From: PALSA-1336 sp038203095
Lineage (GTDB): Bacteria; Patescibacteriota; Doudnabacteria; UBA920
Length of the DNA stretch: 36,000 nucleotides
Assembly: GCA_038203095.1 (NCBI GenBank)
Contig: JBBREH010000012.1
Coordinates: forward strand, 1 to 36,000
Direction: 5' to 3'
Position 1 is the first letter of the stretch. Every line of letters starts with the position of its first letter. Below, piece after piece: positions 30,472 to 36,000 of this stretch. A program made the position numbers and the translations under genes. The notes under the pieces are model-generated. The model had not been told where the DNA came from and did not search any database. It worked only from the letters and a program-made list of their open reading frames with translations.

Positions 30472-31668
30472 TTACTGTGCTTTAATTCCGGAGGTGGCAG
30501 AACTGATTGGGACGCCGACAAATTGTTCAGCTTTATGAAAGAGCGCCGGGGGTTGGTAAACCGATTTAAAGACGTCGGTGCGTTTTTCGCCCAAGGCGGT
30601 CACAACGTCCCTGGTCCAGGTGGCTTTCATGCTACCGTCCGGTTTTCTGTCGTATTGGACAGGCTTTTCCAAAGTAACTTGCCGACTATCTTTGGTGCCG
30701 TAAAAATCAAATATTAAAGTATTGGCGTCTTTTTCGTAAGGCCAAACCAAAATTGCGCCAGGAGTGTCGTTAATAAATTTTAAATCCGCGCTGCCGGGAT
30801 AGATGGTGGCATCCGTACCTTGCGGCGCGTAGTACTGCACAGCGTAGGCATGATTCCGCCGTGCGGTAATGGGCAGACCGGCTTGCATAGCAGCCCTGAA
30901 AGTGGTGGAGGAAACTTGACACAAGCCGCCACCAAATTCCAGTATAGTACCTTCTTTGCCTTTAATTACAAGTTCCGGTAGAAATCCATTTTCTGCGTCT
31001 ACCGAGCCAAGATATTTATTAAAGCTAAACTCCTCGCCCTGCGCTATAATAATGCCTTTAAATTTTTCCACGCCTACGGCAATATTATGGCGGCGATTTT
31101 TTGGGCTGCCGCTAAAAGTGGAAACACCTTCGGCCACCAATTCGTTTATTCCCAACTCATTGGTTTGGCTCAAAGAGCCTTTGGGCGCCGCCTCTAAAAC
31201 CGTTAGTTCCAATTTATTTTTGCCCAGCTCCAGAGCCCGTATTGTGTCGAAACTACTGGTGTAAACATCCAGCTCTTTCCCGGTTTGTCCCGGGCTAAAA
31301 GCTACAGCGCGGTTTTGTTTAATATCTAGAGCCGGCTCTTCGGAGTTGGTATTAATTTTTTTAGATAATTGTCTAAGATAATTATAAATCTCACTTAGGC
31401 GGTGGTGGTAAACTAAAACTACGGCCGGCTTTACATCGGTGAGGCCGATATATCCCAGCATTAAAGTTGAGAGATTTTCTTGGGGTGGGGTAAAAATTTT
31501 TTCCGCTTCAATTACTTCTTCGCCTTGCCAGGAATTAATTGTGGCTTGGTCAATTAAAATTTTTTCATTACCATATGTCATAGTAAATCCGTCGGCATTA
31601 ATGGCAAAAACCACAGCCGGAAACGCAAGAAAAAATAAAGAAAAGGAAATTATTTTTAGAATTTTCAT
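30472..31668 (-). CDS. VanW family protein
   Basis: The 398-residue protein has an N-terminal signal peptide (about 1-22, LKIISFSLFFLAFPAVVFA). It then has an N-terminal region with a peptidoglycan-binding-like fold (residues 25-170) and the VanW domain (about 178-310) with NIAVGVEKFKGIIIAQGEEFSFN and the conserved EFGGGLCQVSSTTFRAA (Cys250). A C-terminal G5-like tail follows (WTRDVVTALGEKRTDVFKSVY). It acts outside the membrane, probably on the wall; the reaction is unproven for the family. Confidence 0.87.
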   Translation of the reverse strand: MKILKIISFSLFFLAFPAVVFAINADGFTMTYGNEKILIDQATINSWQGEEVIEAEKIFTPPQENLSTLMLGYIGLTDVKPAVVLVYHHRLSEIYNYLRQLSKKINTNSEEPALDIKQNRAVAFSPGQTGKELDVYTSSFDTIRALELGKNKLELTVLEAAPKGSLSQTNELGINELVAEGVSTFSGSPKNRRHNIAVGVEKFKGIIIAQGEEFSFNKYLGSVDAENGFLPELVIKGKEGTILEFGGGLCQVSSTTFRAAMQAGLPITARRNHAYAVQYYAPQGTDATIYPGSADLKFINDTPGAILVWPYEKDANTLIFDFYGTKDSRQVTLEKPVQYDRKPDGSMKATWTRDVVTALGEKRTDVFKSVYQPPALFHKAEQFVGVPISSATSGIKAQ

Positions 31669-31760
31669 TAGAGGATTTATTTTTTTGTAAGCTCGGACTG
31701 AAAGTGGCCTTTAGAAATAAATTAAAATTAATAGTTTTCTGAATGTTTTAATAAGTTGAT

Positions 31761-31781
31761 GCCGGAAGATCGCCGTCCGGC
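31761..31781. other. hairpin between tsaE and vanW
   Basis: GCCGGA (31761-31766) pairs with TCCGGC (31776-31781). A T-run follows six bases later on the plus strand only, so terminator function for the minus-strand tsaE is doubtful. Confidence 0.4.
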
Positions 31782-31791
31782 GACACCTTTT

Positions 31792-32193
31792 TTATTTTCC
31801 GGTAAATTTAATAACCTTTGTTTTGGATGGCCAGTACTTTCGTATTTTATCCGCCCATTCTATAAAAGTCACTGTGTCTGGTCGACCCCAAAATTCGGTG
31901 ACGCCTAATCCGCGGGCTTCTTTAAAGTTTTTAATGCGATAAAGGTCTAGATGGTAAAGTGTTATTAGTTTTTTTGATTGTAGCCGTGCTTCAAAAGTCT
32001 GCATTAGTACAAAGGTTGGGCTGGGAATATTGTGCTTAATTTTTAGAACTTTGCCAATTGTCTTTACAAAGGTGGTTTTGCCCGCGCCTAAGACCCCTAT
32101 CAAAGCATAAATTTCTCCACCTTTCAGGGTTGAGGCAATTTCTTTGGCTGTCTTGGGTATTTGATCTAAGTTTAGCGTCCGAGCTTCTCCCAT
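31792..32193 (-). CDS. tsaE: tRNA threonylcarbamoyladenosine biosynthesis ATPase TsaE
   Basis: About 133 residues from ATG 32193 (MGEARTLNLDQ). The P-loop is GVLGAGKTTFVK, then SPTFVLMQTFEA, YHLDLYRI and the VTFIEWADKI motif, all diagnostic for TsaE, which drives t6A37 formation with TsaB/TsaD. Upstream ATGs at 32256/32262 add residues that do not fit the family. Confidence 0.92.
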   Translation of the reverse strand: MGEARTLNLDQIPKTAKEIASTLKGGEIYALIGVLGAGKTTFVKTIGKVLKIKHNIPSPTFVLMQTFEARLQSKKLITLYHLDLYRIKNFKEARGLGVTEFWGRPDTVTFIEWADKIRKYWPSKTKVIKFTGK

Positions 32194-32313
32194 ATCCTTA
32201 ATTGTAATGATATTGATTGGTTTAGTAAACCCAGGCACGCAGGTATTTGGGGCCATACACAATTTAGCTGAATTTAACTAATGGAGGGCGCAGTTCCGAT
32301 CTCGAATATCCTG

Positions 32314-32368
32314 GCAGGGAGGGATCTTATTCGCCCGATTTTAGAGGGGAGAGAAGATCTTTCCCTGC
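32314..32368 (+). ncRNA. strong hairpin, possible small RNA or leader
   Basis: GCAGGGA-GG-GATCTT (32314-32328) pairs with AAGATC-TT-TCCCTGC (32354-32368): 15 bp if the two middle G-U pairs form. The same positions are C/A mismatches on the other strand, which favours plus-strand transcription. It lies in the 379-base gap between tsaE and the DHH-like gene, which otherwise holds only the promoter at 32426 and the nested-hairpin repeat. No T-tract or own promoter is clear. Confidence 0.4.
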
Positions 32369-32425
32369 TATATATTACGAAATTAGATAAACCCTAGCCC
32401 TTTGAGACTGCAATTATTAGGGGTA

Positions 32426-32454
32426 TTGCCTGTCCGGGTAAAATCGGGTATACT
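32426..32454 (+). promoter_or_regulatory. promoter of the DHH-like gene
   Basis: -35 TTGCCT (32426-32431), 17 bases, -10 TATACT (32449-32454); transcription starts near 32461, so the nested-hairpin element lies in the 5' leader. Confidence 0.6.
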
Positions 32455-32471
32455 AATAAATCGTAAAGCTT

Positions 32472-32565
32472 CTGCTAAATACGAAATAGTACTTAAGTAC
32501 TAAATAGGTTCTTGCTGGAAGGATTTGTAAGCTTTAGTGTTTTAGTATCTTTTAGTATTCAGTAG
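32472..32565. repeat. nested-hairpin element before the DHH-like gene
   Basis: CTGCTAAATAC (32472-32482) pairs imperfectly with GTATTCAGTAG (32555-32565), with the perfect palindrome AGTACTTAAGTACT (32488-32501) inside. It is a relative of 3425-3512 and also ends eight bases or less before an ATG. Confidence 0.62.
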
Positions 32566-32572
32566 AGAAAAA

Positions 32573-33721
32573 ATGGAACTCACAAGCGATCAACAATTTT
32601 TTGAACAAATTAAAAAAAGCAGTCGAATTTTAATCGCCTTGCCGGAAAATTTAACGGCGGATGTTTTGGCTTCTGGTTTAGCGATGGGGCTGTTTTTAAA
32701 CAAACTTCAAAAAACCGTCATTTTGACTTCAAGTGGGCAAATTCCGGAAAATTTAAAGTTTTTGCCCAACATATCCGCAGTCCAAAAACAAATCAAAAAT
32801 GGTTCCAGCTTAGTGGTGACTTTGAATATCTCGGAAAAAAAGCTGGAAGAAGTTAGTTATCAAACCACACCTGAAAAGGTTCATATATATCTAAAAGCCC
32901 AGACCCAAGATTTTACGCCTCAAGACTTAACTTTTTCCACGGAAAAGTTCCCAATAAATTTAATTTTAGTTTTGGGGGCGAGGTCTTTGGAGGATTTAGG
33001 ACAGCTTAGCGAGCATTCGGCCGATGTTTTTTTTGAAACTCCTAAAATTAACATTGATAATAAAGCGGCCAATGAGTATTTTGGTGCCGTAAATTTGGTT
33101 GATATTACCGCTACTTCCGTATCAGAAATTTTGGCTGAATTGTTGCAAAAATATGAAGAGCAGCTGGTAGATGAAGACATTGCCACCTGTCTACTTGCCG
33201 GAATTATTGCCAAGACGAACAGCTTTCAGCATGTGCAAACAACACCTAAGACATTTTTAAGAGCCAGTCAGCTCGTTGCTTTAGGTGGTCGTCAGCAAGA
33301 AGTGGTAAAAAATATTTTTAAAACCAAATCTTTACCGCTTTTAAAGCTTTGGGGTAGAGCTTTGGCTAGAATGAAGACTTTGGAAGCCCAAAGTTCAGTG
33401 TATTCCATTTTATCGACCAACGATTTTGAAAAGGCTGAAGCGGGCGAAGCGGAAAGCCTGGAAGCTCTTAGAGAGCTTGTCGAGAACATTAGCGGATATA
33501 AACTAATTTCGATTTTAACTGAACCAGCTAAAGGCGCTGTTAAGCTTTTAGCCGCTGTACACGAGCAGGTGGACGCAGAAAATTTTCTGCATAGCCTGGG
33601 TGGGAACGGAAAAATTCTAAATTTTAACTTAGGCAACTTCCGGATCGTCGAAGTCAGTCAACCCGAAAGCTCGCTGGAAGTTTTAGAATCCCGGTTTTTA
33701 GATGCCATAAAAAGCTTGTAA
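32573..33721 (+). CDS. DHH-family (NrnA-like) protein lacking catalytic metal ligands
   Basis: The 382-residue protein follows the DHH/DHHA1 phosphodiesterase fold: ILIALPENLTADVLASGLAMGLFL at the place of the HxxxDxDA loop, NIDNKAANEYFGAVNLVDITATSVSEI in place of the DHH motif, and AGIIAKTNSFQHVQTTPKTFLRA in place of the DTxxF segment. The metal-binding His/Asp residues of each motif are replaced (for example DNK for DHH). It is probably a non-catalytic or nucleotide-sensing relative. It precedes pilB by 205 bases with a terminator between, so co-transcription is unlikely. Confidence 0.72.
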   Translation: MELTSDQQFFEQIKKSSRILIALPENLTADVLASGLAMGLFLNKLQKTVILTSSGQIPENLKFLPNISAVQKQIKNGSSLVVTLNISEKKLEEVSYQTTPEKVHIYLKAQTQDFTPQDLTFSTEKFPINLILVLGARSLEDLGQLSEHSADVFFETPKINIDNKAANEYFGAVNLVDITATSVSEILAELLQKYEEQLVDEDIATCLLAGIIAKTNSFQHVQTTPKTFLRASQLVALGGRQQEVVKNIFKTKSLPLLKLWGRALARMKTLEAQSSVYSILSTNDFEKAEAGEAESLEALRELVENISGYKLISILTEPAKGAVKLLAAVHEQVDAENFLHSLGGNGKILNFNLGNFRIVEVSQPESSLEVLESRFLDAIKSL

Positions 33722-33797
33722 TAATTTGTTATTAAATATTTTTTTATTTGAAATTATAAGATCGCTTAGTATTATTTTCAGAATGTCATTATAAATG

Positions 33798-33826
33798 CCT
33801 CGGCAACTTAGCCGGGGTTTTTATTT
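33798..33826 (+). terminator. terminator after the DHH-like gene
   Basis: CCTCGGC-AACTTA-GCCGGGG (33798-33817, one T-G pair) followed by TTTTTATTTTTTT. Confidence 0.85.
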
Positions 33827-33840
33827 TTTTACACTGATGT

Positions 33841-33846
33841 TATAAT
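33841..33846 (+). promoter_or_regulatory. -10 box of the pilB promoter
   Basis: TATAAT at 33841-33846 lies just after the upstream terminator, 80 bases before ATG 33927. The -35 region is only T-rich. Confidence 0.5.
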
Positions 33847-33926
33847 AGTATTAATATTGTCTTAAAAGAAACAAAATAGCCCTGATTAAAAAATTAACAA
33901 TATTTTTTCAGTTATAGCATTTTATT

Positions 33927-35585
33927 ATGTCTAATCATTTTCTATCCTCTACGCCGCAGGAATTGCAGGCCAGCTTGGATGAGCTGAGCCGTAAGATGCA
34001 GGAAGAAGAAGCCCAGGCTCAAGCAGCATCTTTAAATTTGCCTTATATTGACCTGCATAATTTTCCTGTAGATTTAAGCGTCTTAGGCATTTTTTTAGCT
34101 GAAGAGGCTAAAGAAATGGGCGCCGTGCCTTTTTATAAAGAATTAAATGATTTGCGCATTGGTGTAACCCAAGCCCACCATCCATTATTGCTTGAAAAAA
34201 TAAAAGAATTGGCCAAAAAGCATAAAATCACCGTATATTATATTTCCAAAAGAAGTCTGGAGCAAACCTTAAAATTTTATAATAAAATTATTAGACCCAA
34301 GCCCGCCAGGGATGAAGTTTTGCGGGTAGAAAAAAAAGAGGATTACCTACAGATATTTGAGATCCTTAAGGATGAAGAAGAACAAAAAAAACTTAGCAGC
34401 AGCCGATTTTTAGAAATTCTTTTCGGAGGGGCGATGTTTTATAAGACTTCTGACATTCATCTTGAGCCTGAGGAACATTTTTTTAAATTACGCTTTAGAG
34501 TGGACGGCGTACTGCAAGATATACTACATATCAGTAAAGAACTTCAGCGCTCTCTTGTCACTCGGATTAAAATTTTGTCTAAACTAAAACTCAACGTGGA
34601 AAACGTGCCGCAAGATGGGCGTATTACTTTTTATTATTTGGATAAGCCTATTGACGTTCGTGTTTCTATTTTGCCCAGCTCTTATGGTGAGGAGTTGGTG
34701 ATGCGTCTTTTGGGCACGGGTGCCACGGGGCTAAAGCTAAAAGACCTGGGTTTTAGCGAACAGGCATTGAAAGTTTTGGACAGGCAGTTACAAAAACCAA
34801 ATGGGATGATAATCACCACAGGTCCAACCGGCAGTGGTAAAACCACCAGTCTCTATGCATTTTTAAATCAGCTTAATGAACCGGGCGTTAAAATTATTAC
34901 CCTGGAGGACCCGGTGGAATATAAACTGGAGGGGATTGTCCAAACACCAATAGATCACAATGTGGATTTTGATTTTGCTAAAGGCCTACGCGCAATTCTA
35001 AGACAAGACCCGGACATTGTAATGGTGGGTGAAATTCGCGACCAGGAAACCGCGGAAGTAGCTATGCAGGCGGCGCTGACTGGTCATATGGTGTTTTCCA
35101 CTTTGCACACTAACGATGCTGCAGGCGCAATTCCGCGCTTGCTAAATATGGGCATTAAGCCTTTTGTTTGCGCGCCAGCGTTGTCGGCAGTTTTGGCCCA
35201 GCGCTTGCTTCGTCGTATTTGTCAAAAATGTAAAGTTCAGGCTAAATTTTCACCGGAGGTTTTGGAAAAAATTACACGCATTTTAAGCCATATTCCCAAG
35301 AGTTCAGGAATAATCTTGCCCGAGACTCTGGTTTTTTACAGCGCTCCGGGTTGTGACGAGTGCGGGCATTTGGGCTACAAAGGGCGTATTGGAATTTACG
35401 AAGTTTTGGAGAACACCGAGGAAATCCAAAAACTGATTTTCGCGGCTGATGCCTCAATGTCTGAATTCAAGAAAGTCGCCGTTTCTCAAGGTATGATAAC
35501 CATGGCGCAAGACGGCCTATTAAAGGCTTTGCAGGGGATTACCGATGCGGAAGAAGTATTTCGGGTTGCAGGCGAAGGGTACTAG
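33927..35585 (+). CDS. pilB: type IV pilus assembly ATPase PilB (GspE/PulE family)
   Basis: The 552-residue motor for pilus extension or pseudopilus assembly. The N-terminal MshEN-like domain (about 1-110) is followed by the N2 domain with SDIHLEPEEHFFKLRFRVDG. Then come Walker A GPTGSGKTTSLY (299-310), the Asp box ITLEDPVEY (324-332), Walker B ILRQDPDIVMVGEIRD (357-372) and the His box TLHTNDA. The zinc tetracysteine is C432, C435, C476 and C479. All catalytic residues are present. Partner pil genes (pilT, pilC, pilin) would be expected downstream, beyond the window. Confidence 0.97.
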   Translation: MSNHFLSSTPQELQASLDELSRKMQEEEAQAQAASLNLPYIDLHNFPVDLSVLGIFLAEEAKEMGAVPFYKELNDLRIGVTQAHHPLLLEKIKELAKKHKITVYYISKRSLEQTLKFYNKIIRPKPARDEVLRVEKKEDYLQIFEILKDEEEQKKLSSSRFLEILFGGAMFYKTSDIHLEPEEHFFKLRFRVDGVLQDILHISKELQRSLVTRIKILSKLKLNVENVPQDGRITFYYLDKPIDVRVSILPSSYGEELVMRLLGTGATGLKLKDLGFSEQALKVLDRQLQKPNGMIITTGPTGSGKTTSLYAFLNQLNEPGVKIITLEDPVEYKLEGIVQTPIDHNVDFDFAKGLRAILRQDPDIVMVGEIRDQETAEVAMQAALTGHMVFSTLHTNDAAGAIPRLLNMGIKPFVCAPALSAVLAQRLLRRICQKCKVQAKFSPEVLEKITRILSHIPKSSGIILPETLVFYSAPGCDECGHLGYKGRIGIYEVLENTEEIQKLIFAADASMSEFKKVAVSQGMITMAQDGLLKALQGITDAEEVFRVAGEGY

Positions 35586-35620
35586 TAGAAAAACGATTAT
35601 AATAACAAAAATAAATTTTT

Positions 35621-35644
35621 AAAATCGCATATTTATGCGGTTTT
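35621..35644 (+). terminator. terminator after pilB
   Basis: AAAATCGCAT (35621-35630) pairs with ATGCGGTTTT (35635-35644) around ATTT, with one T-G pair. Confidence 0.75.
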
Positions 35645-35661
35645 AATGTTTTTACAAGAGG

Positions 35662-35690
35662 TAGACAAAACATATCAGATATGCTATAAT
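35662..35690 (+). promoter_or_regulatory. promoter reading toward the right IS copy
   Basis: -35 TAGACA (35662-35667), 17 bases, -10 TATAAT (35685-35690) with a TGC extension. About 170 bases of non-coding, A-rich sequence follow before the IS begins at 35867. No ORF is visible there, so it may drive a leader or RNA interrupted by the IS, or read into the transposase. Confidence 0.6.
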
Positions 35691-35866
35691 ATGAATACAA
35701 GTTTTAAATTTATACTTTGTACCAAAATAGCGCAAGGTATTTGAAACCCCGATTAGAAATAAAAACAAAAATTAATATTCGCTCAAAACTTTTGGCTCAA
35801 AAACCGGCCAAAAACATTTTTTGCGAGGAAAAGTTCCGCCTATATCCATAAATAGTCGGAAAAAAA

Positions 35867-36000
35867 GAGTTAATGGTAAATTCGTGAGGCTAAAATTCAG
35901 GCTTTCTGCCATAATGAAGGTAAATTATTAACAATAATTATTATGGCTTTTAAAAAAATGCCCGAAATGTAAGTCTAGACACACGAAAAGGAATGGAAGC
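35867..36000 (+). mobile_element. 5' end of the insertion sequence, right copy, running off the window edge
   Basis: Exact reverse complement of 7-140. It begins GAGTTAATGGTAAATTCG, has a non-coding leader, then the transposase start. The element continues beyond 36000. Confidence 0.75.
35943..36000 (+). CDS. transposase N-terminal fragment (zinc ribbon), partial and frame-broken
   Basis: Frame 35941 reads ...KKCPKCKSRHTKRNGS to the window end; a TAA at 35935 lies upstream and no ATG, GTG or TTG lies between. ATG 35943 (MAFKKMPEM, stop) is out of frame by one base across an A7 run. It is the same as the left copy. Programmed slippage, a decayed start, or a homopolymer error are all possible. 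Confidence 0.5.

Noticed and set aside
33853..33908. Attenuator in the pilB leader (AATATTGT / ACAATATT followed by T6)
   Set aside because: The stem is only A/U-rich with a 36-base loop, too weak to claim.
35750..35850. Possible third, inverted copy of the 460/3005 leader repeat
   Set aside because: Only scattered A/T-rich similarity; no shared core word.
1..36000. CRISPR array, prophage or toxin-antitoxin module
   Set aside because: No regularly spaced repeats, phage structural genes or typical toxin/antitoxin pairs were found.

Overview
The window is about 36 kb of gene-dense, AT-rich bacterial chromosome around the replication origin. It carries the classical origin order jag - yidC - yidD - rnpA - rpmH - dnaA - dnaN - recF - dciA-like, with near-consensus DnaA boxes on both sides of dnaA. 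Gene content and style suggest a Patescibacteria (CPR)-type bacterium: few Shine-Dalgarno sequences, several start codons placed almost on a -10 box, a VanW-family protein, a CofE-like ligase without F420 genes, a split PEP-synthase-like enzyme, DciA as the likely helicase loader, and many orphan small proteins. TGA is used as an ordinary stop. The taxon is inferred from content; no 16S gene is present.

Layout. 1-140 and 35867-36000 are identical but inverted, and each holds the 5' end of an outward-facing insertion-sequence transposase with an N-terminal zinc ribbon. They look like contig ends inside two copies of one IS. 141-3424: tRNA-Ile(UAU), CofE-like ligase, queuosine-precursor transporter, RibD/DHFR-fold reductase, a candidate structured RNA with its own promoter and terminator, and a small acidic protein. 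3425-6443: rsmI, an orphan P-loop ATPase, yebC, ruvC. 6444-6904: a self-contained unit of promoter, Shine-Dalgarno, 35-codon acidic micro-ORF, rod-like RNA and terminator. 6905-13040: tyrS, a class A penicillin-binding protein with Ig-like C-terminal domains, an O-antigen ligase/polymerase-like membrane protein, an endonuclease/exonuclease/phosphatase-fold protein. 13029-15293: a TrmB-like regulator divergent from a sodium:solute symporter. 15333-22625: the origin block and rsmE. 22682-26940: HD hydrolase, a two-gene PEP-synthase/rifampin-phosphotransferase-like pair, DedA, glycosyltransferase. 27045-32193 (mostly minus strand): nucleotidyltransferase, PH-domain membrane protein, small membrane protein, ruvB, a lipoprotein (plus), vanW, tsaE. 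32194-35866: a hairpin RNA candidate, a DHH-fold protein that has lost its metal ligands, the type IV pilus ATPase pilB, and a promoter reading toward the right IS copy.

How it fits together. Replication initiation (dnaA, dnaN, recF, dciA-like, origin), recombination (ruvC, ruvB), ribosome and tRNA maturation (rsmI, rsmE, rnpA, tyrS, tsaE, yebC), envelope building (yidC, yidD, class A PBP, vanW, O-antigen-like protein, GT2, DedA) and pilus biogenesis (pilB) are all represented.

The most unusual signals are: (1) the micro-ORF whose stop codon forms the base of a roughly 145-nt rod-like RNA; (2) the roughly 210-nt multi-hairpin RNA candidate after the reductase gene; (3) GC-rich palindromic elements at three loci, two of them translated in frame inside genes and one a five-hairpin cluster between yebC and ruvC; (4) the split, domain-permuted phosphotransfer pair next to an HD hydrolase; (5) a rare tRNA-Ile(UAU); (6) an apparent frame break in an A7 run at the transposase start.
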